Assembly (NCBI GenBank): GCA_027320105.1
Contig: DAHVMA010000066.1
Span: forward strand, 1-55,200
From: JAKAQB01 sp027320105
GTDB taxonomy: Bacteria; Actinomycetota; Acidimicrobiia; Acidimicrobiales; Palsa-688
Direction of reading: 5' to 3'
DNA: 55,200 nucleotides
Shown: in pieces, positions 45,860-54,237 of the stretch
Layout of the letters: every line of letters starts with the position of its first letter
How positions within the stretch are numbered: the stretch's first letter is position 1
The notes under the pieces: generated by a model
The model's input: only the letters and a program-made list of their open reading frames with translations
Told to the model about the DNA's origin: nothing
The model's database searches: none
Made by a program: the position numbers and the translations under genes

Positions 45860-46722
45860 CGACCCGCCCCCGCCCGGTCACCGACGTGCGGGTCACGAAG
45901 GTCCGCCCCGGCCGCCACCTGGAACTGCCGGACCGGCTCACGACCGAGGAGCCGCTCGAGGTCCGTGCCGCCGGCCCCGGCGAGGGATCCCAGCCTGTCG
46001 CCGTGACCATGCGCACACCCGGCCACGACTTCGAGCTGGCGGTCGGGTTCCTCGTCAGCGAGGGACTGGTCGCCCCGGCCGACGTCGCCGCTGTCGGCTA
46101 CTGCGACGCCGCCGACCCGGAGAACCGGTTCAACACCGTCACCGTGTCACTGTGGAAGCCGTGGGTGGCCCCCGCCGGGCGCACGTTCGTCGCCAGCTCC
46201 AGTTGCGGCGTGTGCGGCAAGACCGGGCTCGACCAGGTCCAGCTGGCGTGCCCGGTGCTGCCGCCCTCGCCGCCCGTGCCGGCGTCGCTGATCCCGACGC
46301 TTCCTCTGCTCCTGCGCCGCGCCCAGCAGGTCTTCGACCGTACCGGGAGCCTCCACGCCGCTGGGCTCTTCGGCCCGGGCGGTGAGCTGGCCTGTGCCCG
46401 CGAGGACGTGGGCCGGCACAACGCCGTCGACAAGGTGATCGGCAGGCAGGTGCTCGACGCTGTGAGCGGTCGGTACCGCGACGGGCGGCCGCCATGGGTC
46501 CCACCTCCCGGCGAGGGAGTCCTCATGGTGTCAGGGCGGGTCAGCTTCGAGATCGTTCAGAAGGCGGCGATGGCCGGTGTGCCAATCATCGCCGCCGTCT
46601 CGGCTCCGTCGAGCCTCGCTGTCGCCGCCGCCGAGCGCCTCGGGCTGACCGTCGCCGGCTTCGTCCGCGGCGACACCTACACGATCTACAGCCACCCCCA
46701 GCGGATCGCCCTCGACGCGTGA
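45856..46722 (+). CDS. fdhD: Sulfurtransferase FdhD
   Basis: 288 residues. FdhD transfers sulfur from a cysteine desulfurase to the Mo-bis-MGD cofactor of formate dehydrogenase. 'MRTPGHDFELAVGFLVSEG', the sulfur-carrying 'SSCGVCGK' (C-x2-C), 'GSLHAAGLFGPGGELACAREDVGRHNAVDKVIG' (GDP/MGD binding), and 'GRVSFEIVQKAAMAGVPIIAAVSAPSSLAV' are all conserved. It overlaps mobA by four bases, giving a two-gene cofactor-maturation operon. Confidence 0.93.
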   Translation: MTTRPRPVTDVRVTKVRPGRHLELPDRLTTEEPLEVRAAGPGEGSQPVAVTMRTPGHDFELAVGFLVSEGLVAPADVAAVGYCDAADPENRFNTVTVSLWKPWVAPAGRTFVASSSCGVCGKTGLDQVQLACPVLPPSPPVPASLIPTLPLLLRRAQQVFDRTGSLHAAGLFGPGGELACAREDVGRHNAVDKVIGRQVLDAVSGRYRDGRPPWVPPPGEGVLMVSGRVSFEIVQKAAMAGVPIIAAVSAPSSLAVAAAERLGLTVAGFVRGDTYTIYSHPQRIALDA

Positions 46723-46817
46723 GCCCCGGCGGCCTCCATGCTCGCCGGGCGCCCCCTGAAGCAACACAGGCACGGCTACAGGCGACCCAGGGCCGCCGCG
46801 GTCGCCGCCGCCGGCCG

Positions 46818-46832
46818 CGGGCGGACCGCCCG
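46818..46832. terminator. GC stem-loop between fdhD and cspA
   Basis: CGGGCG-GAC-CGCCCG, a 6-bp stem with a 3-base loop (palindrome 46818-46832), in the 138-base convergent gap between fdhD (ends 46722) and cspA (ends 46861). No T-run; a terminator role is inferred from position. Confidence 0.4.
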
Positions 46833-46860
46833 AGCAACGGCCCGCTCTGCGGACGGTCGG

Positions 46861-47061
46861 TCAGACGCGACGAACGTTGGACGCCTGCAAGCCTTTGGGG
46901 CCCTGGTTGATGTCGAACTCGACCTGCTCGTTCTCCTCCAGGTTGCGGTATCCGCTGCCCTCGATCGCGCTGAAGTGCACGAACACGTCGGGACCACTCT
47001 CTTGGGCGATGAACCCGTACCCCTTGTCGGAGTTGAACCATTTCACGGTTCCGGTAGCCAC
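46861..47061 (-). CDS. cspA: Cold-shock-domain protein, CspA type
   Basis: 66 residues from a GTG preceded by a strong 'AAAGGAGG' about 9 bases upstream. The cold-shock OB fold is complete: 'GTVKWFNSDKGYGFIAQE' (RNP1), 'DVFVHFSAI' (RNP2), and 'VEFDINQGPKGLQASNV'. It binds single-stranded RNA or DNA and acts as an RNA chaperone. A TACCGT at 47183-47178 on the minus strand suggests a leader of about 110 bases, with a GC-rich hairpin (47120-47135), as cold-shock mRNAs often have long structured 5' regions. It is divergent from the mannosidase. Confidence 0.92.
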   Translation of the reverse strand: MATGTVKWFNSDKGYGFIAQESGPDVFVHFSAIEGSGYRNLEENEQVEFDINQGPKGLQASNVRRV

Positions 47062-47119
47062 CAGCCATCCCTCCTTTCCTGGCCGGTCCGGGCCTCTTGC
47101 CCATCCTGCCCGGCGGCCT

Positions 47120-47135
47120 CCGGCACCCCTGCCGG
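47120..47135 (-). promoter_or_regulatory. Hairpin in the cspA leader
   Basis: CCGGC-ACCCCT-GCCGG, a 5-bp stem with a 6-base loop, inside the presumed long untranslated leader (about 47062-47171). It is a candidate temperature-responsive structure by analogy with other cold-shock leaders, not demonstrated. Confidence 0.3.
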
Positions 47136-47177
47136 GAGGGACTTGCTCGACACCGATGCTGCGCCCTCGGGCCGGGA

Positions 47178-47183
47178 ACGGTA
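47178..47183 (-). promoter_or_regulatory. Candidate -10 element TACCGT (cspA)
   Basis: Minus-strand TANNNT hexamer that would start a leader of about 110 bases before the cspA GTG. It lies 24 bases from the opposing mannosidase hexamer. Confidence 0.4.
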
Positions 47184-47206
47184 GCACGCCACACCCTGCC
47201 TGTGCG

Positions 47207-47212
47207 TACCCT
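47207..47212 (+). promoter_or_regulatory. -10 element TACCCT (leaderless pattern, mannosidase)
   Basis: TANNNT hexamer ending 8 bases before the ATG at 47221; no ribosome site. Confidence 0.55.
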
Positions 47213-47220
47213 GAAGTTCC

Positions 47221-49950
47221 ATGACCACGAAGGTCGCTGTCGTCCCCCACACGCACTGGGATCGCGAGTGGTACGCGGGATTCCAGTATTTCCGTTCCCG
47301 ACTCCTCGATGTCCTCGCTGACCTGCTGGACCGGTTGGAGCGAAACCCGGCACATCGCTTCTTCCTGCTCGACGGCCAGATGGCGATGATCGACGACTAC
47401 CTCGCGTTGCGGCCCCGGGATGCCGAACGGATCCGCGAGCTGGTGCGGGCAGGACGGCTCTCGATCGGCCCTTGGTACGTCCTCATGGACGAGTTCCTCG
47501 TCTCCGGTGAGACCATCGTCCGGAACCTGCAGCTCGGCTTGACCCGCGCCGCAGCGCTCGGCGGGCACCTACCGGTCGGCTACCTTCCCGACATGTTCGG
47601 CCACATCGCTCAAATGCCCCAGATCCTGGGCGAAGCCGGATTCCGGGACGCGGTGGTGTGGCGAGGCGTTCCCCACGCCGTCGACCGGACGGCCTTTTGG
47701 TGGCGGGCCCCGGACGGCACCACGGTGCGGGCGGAGTACCTTCCGGCGGGATACAGCAACGGTGCATCGATTCCCGCCGACGCCGAGGGGCTCCTGCGGC
47801 GCCTCCGTGCCCATCACGCGCAATTGGCACCCTTCCTCGCTGGAGAAGGGTCGCTGCTGTTCATGAACGGCACCGATCACCAGGCGCCGCAGCCATGGCT
47901 CCCCCAAGTCGCCGACGCTGTCAACGCCATACAACAGGAATTCGAGCTCCGCATCACTCCCCTGGCCGAATACCTCGCCGAGGCGCCGACCGCTGCACTG
48001 CCCTCCTGGACCGGCGAGCTGCGCAGCAGTGCCCGGGCCAACCTGCTCATGGGCGTGGCCTCCAACAGGGTCGACGTGAAGATCGCGGCTGCCCGGGCCG
48101 AGCGCTCCCTCGAACGGCTGGCAGAGCCGCTCGCTGCCCTGTGGCTGCCTGCCGAGCGCTGGCCGGGCGAGCTGCTCGACGAGGCGTGGCTCCATGTGGT
48201 GCGCAACTCGGCGCACGACTCGATCTGCGCCTGCTCCGCCGACGAGGTCGGTGTCGCGGTGCGCCACCGCTTCGCCGAGGCGACCACCATCGCCGACAGC
48301 GTGATCGGCGCCGTGGACCGCCACCTCGCCGGCGCGTTCCGCCGGCCCGGCACCATGGTCGTGAACCCGAGCTCCCGCACCCGGTCGGGTCTCGTCGAGA
48401 TCCTCCTCGCCGGCACGCAGGCGCCACCGGGGACGCAGCTGGTGGACCGCGCCGACGCCGGGTCCGTCGAGCGTGAGGTGTGTGGACGCGACCTACCCCA
48501 CGTGCTCGCCGAGCTGACACAGGCGGGCTGGCTCGACGACGGTCGGGCCACGGAGGCGAGCGTCGAGTGGACGCCGGCCGGCGTGCGGCTGTCGCTGACG
48601 TCGGACCGCACCCGGGTCTCCGACACCTCGCTCCGACCGGTGGACGCCACCATGGCGGAAGCCACCGCCCAGGCGGCCGCCAACCCTGACAAGCCGCTGT
48701 GGGTGCGCGTCGAGCGCCCCGCCAGCGTCCGGGTGCTCGCCCGGGTCCGCGAGGTGCCGGGGCACGGGTGGGTGTCCCTGCCCGGCCCGGGCGGCGAGCA
48801 GGGCGTGCAGGCCGGCGAGCAGGGCGCCGGTGGCGAGCAGGGCGTGCAGGCCGGCGACAACTGGTTGGACAACGGCGTGGTGCACCTGGCGGTCAACCCT
48901 GCAGACGGAACGTTCGCCGTCAACGGGCTCGCCGGCATGGACCGCCTCGTCGACGGCGGCGACGCGGGTGACACCTACAACTTCTCCCCGCCCGCCGAGG
49001 ACCTCGTCGTCGAACGCCCCGACTCGGTGACGATCACCCTCCTCGAGGACGGGCCGGTGCGTGGGCGGCTCCGGGTGCAGCGACGGTTCACTTGGCCGGC
49101 GTCGGTGGAGGACGGCCGGCGGGTCGGGACACGGGCAGTGGAGGTGACCACGGTCCTAGAGCTCCACGCCGGGGAGCCCCTCGTGCGGATCACCACCTGC
49201 TTCGACAACCCGTCCCGCGACCACCGCCTGCGCTCCCTCTTCTCGCTGGCCCGCCGGGCAACCGGCTCGCGGGCGGAGTGCGCCTTTGGCGTCGTGGACC
49301 GGCCGCTGACGGCCGAGGGCGGCGACGGCGAGGTCGGGTTGGCCACCTTCCCTTCGCGACGGTTCGTCCAGGCCGGGGGCGTCACCCTCACCCACGAGGG
49401 CCTGCTGGAGTACGAGGTCGTCGACGACGGATGGCAGCTGGCCCTGACCCTGCTGCGGGCGACCGGCGTCCTGTCGCGCCCCGCCCCCAGCCTCCGCCCA
49501 AACGCCGCCGGGCCTCCCCTGCCCACCAACGACGCCCAGCTCGTCGGCCCCCTCGAGCTTCGCTACGGTGTCGCCGTCGGCGACGACGTCGACCCGTGGT
49601 CCCTCGCCGAGGCAGCCTGGGTACCGCTGCGGGTCGTCACGACGGCGGGCGGGGGCGACCTGCCATCCACCGGGAACCACCTCCGGGTCAGCGGCGCGGA
49701 GGTTTCCGCCCTGCGGCGCGTCGGCGGAGCGCTCGAGCTGCGCGTCTTCAACCCGGGCGACGCCCCCACGCTCGTCGGCGTCGAGAACCGCTCCGGCTGG
49801 GTCGTGGACCTGCGGGGCCGGCCCAGCGAGCGATGGAAGGGCTCGTTCCCCCTCCGCGCTCGGGGCATCGCCACCGTCCGCCTGGACGAACCCGAGCTCG
49901 GCTGCACCAGCTCCGAGGAGCCGGCGCAGCCCGACACCGCTGGATCCTGA
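47221..49950 (+). CDS. GH38 alpha-mannosidase
   Basis: 909 residues. Glycoside hydrolase family 38, cleaving alpha-mannosides with a zinc-assisted retaining mechanism. Zinc ligands in 'PHTHWDREWY' (His12, Asp14) and 'NSAHDSICACSADEV' (His), nucleophile Asp124 in 'GYLPDMFGH', plus 'WRGVPHAVDRTAFWWRAPDG' define the catalytic domain (about 1-270). The helical middle domain follows (270-345), then the large beta domain. No signal peptide is seen, so it is probably cytoplasmic. A repetitive insert (GEQGVQAG) lies at about 520-545 in the beta domain. No other sugar genes are nearby. The divergent neighbour is cspA. Confidence 0.9.
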   Translation: MTTKVAVVPHTHWDREWYAGFQYFRSRLLDVLADLLDRLERNPAHRFFLLDGQMAMIDDYLALRPRDAERIRELVRAGRLSIGPWYVLMDEFLVSGETIVRNLQLGLTRAAALGGHLPVGYLPDMFGHIAQMPQILGEAGFRDAVVWRGVPHAVDRTAFWWRAPDGTTVRAEYLPAGYSNGASIPADAEGLLRRLRAHHAQLAPFLAGEGSLLFMNGTDHQAPQPWLPQVADAVNAIQQEFELRITPLAEYLAEAPTAALPSWTGELRSSARANLLMGVASNRVDVKIAAARAERSLERLAEPLAALWLPAERWPGELLDEAWLHVVRNSAHDSICACSADEVGVAVRHRFAEATTIADSVIGAVDRHLAGAFRRPGTMVVNPSSRTRSGLVEILLAGTQAPPGTQLVDRADAGSVEREVCGRDLPHVLAELTQAGWLDDGRATEASVEWTPAGVRLSLTSDRTRVSDTSLRPVDATMAEATAQAAANPDKPLWVRVERPASVRVLARVREVPGHGWVSLPGPGGEQGVQAGEQGAGGEQGVQAGDNWLDNGVVHLAVNPADGTFAVNGLAGMDRLVDGGDAGDTYNFSPPAEDLVVERPDSVTITLLEDGPVRGRLRVQRRFTWPASVEDGRRVGTRAVEVTTVLELHAGEPLVRITTCFDNPSRDHRLRSLFSLARRATGSRAECAFGVVDRPLTAEGGDGEVGLATFPSRRFVQAGGVTLTHEGLLEYEVVDDGWQLALTLLRATGVLSRPAPSLRPNAAGPPLPTNDAQLVGPLELRYGVAVGDDVDPWSLAEAAWVPLRVVTTAGGGDLPSTGNHLRVSGAEVSALRRVGGALELRVFNPGDAPTLVGVENRSGWVVDLRGRPSERWKGSFPLRARGIATVRLDEPELGCTSSEEPAQPDTAGS
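48785..48860 (+). repeat. In-frame GEQGVQAG repeat in the mannosidase
   Basis: A low-complexity insert coding GGEQGVQAG-EQGAG-GEQGVQAG, with a 24-base direct repeat (GGCGAGCAGGGCGTGCAGGC + CGGC) at both ends. It lies between two beta-rich parts and is probably a surface loop expansion. Confidence 0.75.
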
Positions 49951-49975
49951 GCGGGCCGGCCGAGGTGACGGCAAG

Positions 49976-49994
49976 GCGGCCGCAGGGCGGCCGC
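49976..49994. terminator. 8-bp perfect stem-loop between convergent genes
   Basis: GCGGCCGC-AGG-GCGGCCGC: two NotI-type palindromes that pair as an 8-bp stem with a 3-base loop, in the 65-base gap between the mannosidase (ends 49950) and the PLP enzyme (ends 50016). No T-run; a bidirectional terminator is likely. Confidence 0.5.
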
Positions 49995-50015
49995 AGGGTG
50001 ATCGCAGGCGGGACG

Positions 50016-51095
50016 TCACGCGGGCGCTTTGAGTCCTGCCCCGCAGAGCACGACGACCGTTGCCGGCGACCGGGAGTCGCCGAGGCGCTGGCGGTACGCC
50101 GCCCAGGCGGCAGCCGCCGTCGGCTCCACCCACACGCCCCGCCGGGCGAGGTCGGCGCGGGCATCGAGGATGGCACGATCGTCGACGGTGACGACCCGGC
50201 CGCCGCAGCGATCGAGTGCTGCGACGATCTCCGGCTGGCGAGGGGGCCGGGCGATCGCGATGCCGTCGGCGACCGTCGGCCCCGTCGGGTCGAGCCCCGC
50301 CAGCGGAGCGCAGGCGGCAGCCTGGACGGCGACCACCCTGGGGACGGCCGAGACCCGTCCCGCCGCGGCCAGCTCGGCGAACCCGGCGGTCACGCCGAGC
50401 ACCAGGGTCCCGTTGCCCGCCGGCACGACCACCACCTCCGGGGCGCGGCGGCCGAGCTGCTCCCACAGCTCGAACGCGACCGTCTTGACCCCGGCGACGA
50501 AGAGGGGCTGGTAGACGTGGCTCGCGTAGAACCAGCCGGGCTCGTCGGCCCGGGCGCGGGCCGCCTCCGCCGCCGCCTCCCGGTCCCCGGCGGCGACGCG
50601 GACCGTAGCGCCGTGCGCCTCCATGGCAGCGATCTTGTTCCCTGACGTGCCGCCAGGGACCCAGACCTCGGCGGCCATCCCGGCTCGGGCGGCGTAGGCG
50701 GCGACGGCGGTGCCGGCGTTGCCACTGCTGTCGACCACCACCCGTCGCACCCCGGCACCGGCGGCCGCCGCCATCACCACCGCGGCACCCCGGTCCTTGA
50801 ACGAGAGGGTGGGGTTGATGAAGTCCAGCTTCCACCAGCAGCCGTCGCCAGCAGGGACCAGGGGCGTCAGCCCCTCCCCCATCGTCACAGCAGGCGCTGC
50901 GGCGAGCGGCGGGAGCGTCGGCGCGTAGCGCCACAAGGACCAGGGGGCGTCCGCGGCGACAGGGTCGGCGGCAACCGGACCGCGAAGGCCGAGCAGCCCG
51001 CCGCAGTCGCAGCGCCACACCGCCGCTGGGACCGGATACGCCCGCCCGCACGCCCGGCACCACTCCTCCCATCCGGAGGCGGCGGCCGCCGTCAC
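50016..51095 (-). CDS. thrC: Threonine-synthase-like PLP enzyme
   Basis: 359 residues from a GTG. Fold-type II PLP enzyme: an N-terminal zinc-ribbon of Cys13/Cys16/Cys29/Cys31 ('CRAC', 'CDCGG'), PLP lysine Lys100 in 'NPTLSFKDRG', 'DSSGNAGTAVAAYAARAG', 'VVVPAGNGTLVLG' (phosphate loop) and 'VVVLCGAGLK'. Threonine synthase converts O-phosphohomoserine to threonine. The zinc ribbon and the 'SFKDRG' block fit ThrC, but a related lyase (threonine dehydratase or a ThrC paralogue) cannot be excluded. No homoserine dehydrogenase or kinase is near. It is convergent with the mannosidase. Confidence 0.78.
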   Translation of the reverse strand: MTAAAASGWEEWCRACGRAYPVPAAVWRCDCGGLLGLRGPVAADPVAADAPWSLWRYAPTLPPLAAAPAVTMGEGLTPLVPAGDGCWWKLDFINPTLSFKDRGAAVVMAAAAGAGVRRVVVDSSGNAGTAVAAYAARAGMAAEVWVPGGTSGNKIAAMEAHGATVRVAAGDREAAAEAARARADEPGWFYASHVYQPLFVAGVKTVAFELWEQLGRRAPEVVVVPAGNGTLVLGVTAGFAELAAAGRVSAVPRVVAVQAAACAPLAGLDPTGPTVADGIAIARPPRQPEIVAALDRCGGRVVTVDDRAILDARADLARRGVWVEPTAAAAWAAYRQRLGDSRSPATVVVLCGAGLKAPA

Positions 51096-51179
51096 GGGAA
51101 CACTCGGTGCCGGCCCCTTGCGGCTCGCTCGGCGGCTCCGCGCCCGCCTCGCCGCCCGGTGGCAGGTCCCGCCAAGCGG

Positions 51180-52100
51180 TCAGTACCTCGCAGCCGGGTC
51201 GACGAGACCCACCAGCGGCTCGCCCGCGGCGAAGCGGGAGACGTTGGTCGAGATCCGCTCAGCAAGGAGGGGCCGGAGCATCTCCCAGGTGTTGGCCGTG
51301 TGGGGCGTCATGATGCAGTTGGGCGCCGACCAGAGGGGGTGGCCTTCGGGGAGCGGCTCCGGGTCGGTGACGTCGAGGGCGGCACCCGCGATCCACCCCT
51401 CCCGCAAGGCCTCCACCAGGGCGTCGGTGACGACGTGGCCACCGCGGGCCACGTTGACGAGCCATGCCCGCCGGTCCATGCGGCGCAGCTGCTCCTCGTC
51501 GATGATGCCTGCGGTCTCGGGTGTGAGAGCGAGCGCCAGGTAGACCACCAGCGCCCCCGGGAGCACGTCGGGTAGCTCGGCGAGGCTCACGGCACGACCG
51601 GCGCCCTCCACCGGCTCGGGCCGGCGCCGCACGACGGTGGCGTCAACCTGCATTGGGGCCAGCAGCCGCAGCAGCTCGGTGGTGATCCCACCCCCGCCGA
51701 GGATCACGACCCGCTGGCCGTAGAGGCTGGTGCCCTTCTGCTCCCCCCAGGAGCGGGCGACGATCCGCTCGGGCAGGTGGCGAAGGCCGGCGAGGGTCAG
51801 CGCCAGGGCGTGCTCGGCGACCGGCTGGGCGAAGCTGCCCTTGGCGCAGGTCCAGGTCCGGGCCGGGTCGACGACGCCGGCCGCGGTGAAGTCCTCGATC
51901 CCTGCGAGCGGCAGCTGCACCCAGCGGATCGCCGGGTGGGCGGCGAGCAGCCTGCCGAGCCCCTCTGGCTCGAGCGGCAGCCACCACACGAGGCCGACGG
52001 CGTCGCTCGGATCGTCGACGGGCGTCCCGCCACCGGCCCGGATGGCGTCATCGACCCAGGACGCCGGCCGCGGGGCGACGGCGATCATGGGCGCTGGCAC
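51180..52100 (-). CDS. D-isomer-specific 2-hydroxyacid dehydrogenase
   Basis: 306 residues from the GTG at 52100 (TAGCAT ends 6 bases upstream, leaderless pattern); the ATG at 52088 is the alternative. The NAD-binding domain has 'VILGGGGITTELLRLL', the catalytic Arg of 'VNVARGGHVVTDALVEAL', Glu of 'DVTDPEPLPEGHPLW', and His of 'MTPHTAN'. It reduces a 2-oxoacid or oxidises a D-2-hydroxyacid with NAD(P). Substrate is unknown; the short N-terminal domain resembles the glyoxylate/hydroxypyruvate reductase branch. It is on the same strand as the ThrC-like gene but separated by 84 bases. Confidence 0.87.
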   Translation of the reverse strand: MPAPMIAVAPRPASWVDDAIRAGGGTPVDDPSDAVGLVWWLPLEPEGLGRLLAAHPAIRWVQLPLAGIEDFTAAGVVDPARTWTCAKGSFAQPVAEHALALTLAGLRHLPERIVARSWGEQKGTSLYGQRVVILGGGGITTELLRLLAPMQVDATVVRRRPEPVEGAGRAVSLAELPDVLPGALVVYLALALTPETAGIIDEEQLRRMDRRAWLVNVARGGHVVTDALVEALREGWIAGAALDVTDPEPLPEGHPLWSAPNCIMTPHTANTWEMLRPLLAERISTNVSRFAAGEPLVGLVDPAARY

Positions 52101-52388
52101 CGCCGGATGCTACCGAGCGGTGCGCTCCTCACCGGTTGCCTCCAGATTGAAGTCGTGCACGTCCTGGCCAAAGCTGCTCCTCGCGGCTCGACGAGCCTGC
52201 CCAAACGCTCCACGCGCCTGTTGGAGCTCGGCCCCGCGCCGTAGCAAGGCGTGTCAGCCCGGGCGCCGGCCCCACGAACGGGTTTCGCTGCCCGGTGGGC
52301 AGCACCGCCGGCCCCGGCTGATCGCACCCGCCGCCCCCGCCGGCCGGCCCGGATCAGCGCACCCCGCGGCGTCCGCCTGCCCAGCTGC
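52101..52388. other. 288-bp gap without a gene; contains a hairpin (52287-52303)
   Basis: No frame in this gap looks coding. It holds the promoter of the dehydrogenase (TAGCAT at 52107-52112) and a perfect 7-bp stem (GCTGCCC-GGT-GGGCAGC, 52287-52303) about 86 bases downstream of the argS stop on the minus strand. That hairpin could terminate argS. Confidence 0.5.
52107..52112 (-). promoter_or_regulatory. -10 element TAGCAT (leaderless pattern, 2-hydroxyacid dehydrogenase)
   Basis: Minus-strand TANNNT hexamer ending 6 bases before the GTG at 52100. It decides for the GTG over the later ATG. Confidence 0.5.
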
Positions 52389-54131
52389 TCACATCCGCTC
52401 GGGGGCGGTGATGCCGAGCAGGCCCAGGCCGGCGGACAGCACCCCCGCCGTGTAGGCGCACAACAAGAGGCGCCCGTCGCGAACCTCGGCCGGCGCCCGT
52501 AGCACCGGGCAGCTCTCGTAGAACGCCGTGAACGCCCCGGCCAGGTCGAAGAGGTAGCTGCACAGCTTGTGCGGGCTGTCGGTGCCGATCGTCGCCGCGA
52601 CGGCGGTGTCGAGCTCGAGCAGCGCCACGGCGAGGTCCCGCTCGGCCGGCGAAGCCAGCACAGGAGGGGTGGCATCGCCGGCGAGCAGGCCGGCTGCGTC
52701 CAGCCCCGCCCGCCGGAAGATGGACCGGATGCGGGCGTGGGCGTACTGGAGGTAGGGGGCGGTGTTGCCGTCGAAAGCCAGCATCCGGTCCCAGTCGAAG
52801 ACGTAGTCCCTGGTGCGGTCGGTCGACAGGTCGGCGTACTTGATGGCGCCGACGCCGACCGCCTCGGCCACGACCTGCGCCTCACCGTCGGGCAGGTCCG
52901 GGTTCTTGGCGGCCACCGCGGCAGCGGCCCGCCCCACGGCCTCGTCGACGAGCTCAGCCAGCTTCACCACGTCGCCGGCCCGGGTCTTGAACATCTTCCG
53001 GTCGGCACCGAGCATGTTGCCGAACATGACGTGAACCGGCTCCTTGCCCTCTGGGATCCATCCGGCGAGCCGGCCGACGGCGAACACCATCTGGAAGTGC
53101 AGGGCCTGCGGCGCTCCCACGACGTAGAGGGCGACGTCGGCGCCGAGCCGGCCGAAGCGGTCCCGGAGGGCCGCCAGGTCGGTGGTGGCGTAGTTGTAGC
53201 CGCCGCCGGACTTCTGCACGATGAGCGGCAGCGGCTCGCCCTCCCTGTTCGCGAAGCCTGGGGGGAACACGCAGCGTGCTCCCTCGCTGTCGACCAGCAG
53301 CCCCTTCTCCTCGAGCTCGGCCACGACGTCGGGCAGCAGGTCGTTGTAGAAGCTCTCGCCGACCACGTCCTCGGGTTGGAGCAGCACGCCCAGCCGGTGG
53401 TAGACGCTCGTGAAGTGGGCCACGCTCAGGGCCACGTACTGGCGCCAGAGCTGCACGGTGTCGGGGTCGCCGGACTGCAGCAGCACCACGCGGCGCCGGC
53501 TGCGGTCCTGGAACACCTCGGAGGCGTCGAACGCCTCCCGCGCCTGGCGGTAGAAGCCTTCGAGGTCGCCGAGGGAGAGCGCCTCCCGGCCGGCGTCCCC
53601 CGACTCGAGCAGGTACTCGATCAGCATGCCGAACTGGGTGCCCCAATCCCCCACGTGGTTCTCCCGGATCACGCGGTGGCCGGCGTCGGCGTACAGCCGG
53701 CAGAGGGCGTCGCCGATGATCGTCGTGCGCACGTGGTGGGCCGCCATCTCCTTGGCCAGGTTGGGCGAGGAGTAGTCGATCACCACCGTCAGGGGGCGGT
53801 GGGCAAGACCCCTCCCCAAGCGGGGGTCGGCGGCGGTCGCCGCCAGCGTGGCAGCGAGCCACCCGTCGTCCAGGACCAGGTTGACGAAGCCCTTGGGGCC
53901 GGCTTCGACCTTGCTGAACACCTCGCCCAGGTCGGCGGTCGCGACGATCTCGGCGGCCACTTCAGCGGGCGGCCGCCCCACCCGCTTGGCGAGGGGCAAC
54001 GCCCCGTTGGCCTGGAAGTCGACGCCCGGCTGGCCGGACGGCCGCAGAACCGGGTCAGCGCCAGGCTCCAGCCGGTCGAAGGCGGGCTGGAGGCGGGCAG
54101 CGACGAGAGCGAGGAGGCCGGCCATCGCCAC
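52389..54131 (-). CDS. argS: Arginyl-tRNA synthetase
   Basis: 580 residues from the GTG (or 578 from the ATG two codons later). Class I synthetase that charges tRNA-Arg. The N-terminal additional domain binds the tRNA D-loop ('QPGVDFQANGALPLAKRVGRP', 'GFVNLVLDD'). The signature segment is 'SSPNLAKEMAAHHVRTTIIGD', in which the canonical HxGH is altered. The KMSKS-equivalent is 'RKMFKTRAGD'. 'YATTDLAALRDRF', 'LAFDGNTAPYLQYAHARI' and the DALR anticodon domain ('DSPHKLCSYLFDLAGAFTAFYESCPVL') are as usual. The protein looks intact and of normal length. Confidence 0.92.
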   Translation of the reverse strand: MAMAGLLALVAARLQPAFDRLEPGADPVLRPSGQPGVDFQANGALPLAKRVGRPPAEVAAEIVATADLGEVFSKVEAGPKGFVNLVLDDGWLAATLAATAADPRLGRGLAHRPLTVVIDYSSPNLAKEMAAHHVRTTIIGDALCRLYADAGHRVIRENHVGDWGTQFGMLIEYLLESGDAGREALSLGDLEGFYRQAREAFDASEVFQDRSRRRVVLLQSGDPDTVQLWRQYVALSVAHFTSVYHRLGVLLQPEDVVGESFYNDLLPDVVAELEEKGLLVDSEGARCVFPPGFANREGEPLPLIVQKSGGGYNYATTDLAALRDRFGRLGADVALYVVGAPQALHFQMVFAVGRLAGWIPEGKEPVHVMFGNMLGADRKMFKTRAGDVVKLAELVDEAVGRAAAAVAAKNPDLPDGEAQVVAEAVGVGAIKYADLSTDRTRDYVFDWDRMLAFDGNTAPYLQYAHARIRSIFRRAGLDAAGLLAGDATPPVLASPAERDLAVALLELDTAVAATIGTDSPHKLCSYLFDLAGAFTAFYESCPVLRAPAEVRDGRLLLCAYTAGVLSAGLGLLGITAPERM

Positions 54132-54221
54132 CCATCGTCGCGGGAACAGCAGGGGAAAGGCGAACCGATTCGGCGGCGCCCGCCCCGCCCCACGCGTGCG
54201 ACCCCTCCCCGAGGGCGCGGG

Positions 54222-54227
54222 TAGCCT
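54222..54227 (+). promoter_or_regulatory. Candidate -10 element TAGCCT (ABC ATPase gene)
   Basis: TANNNT hexamer ending 10 bases before the ATG at 54238; it would leave a leader of about 3-4 bases, with no ribosome site. Confidence 0.4.
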
Positions 54228-54237
54228 TCAGCTGCTC

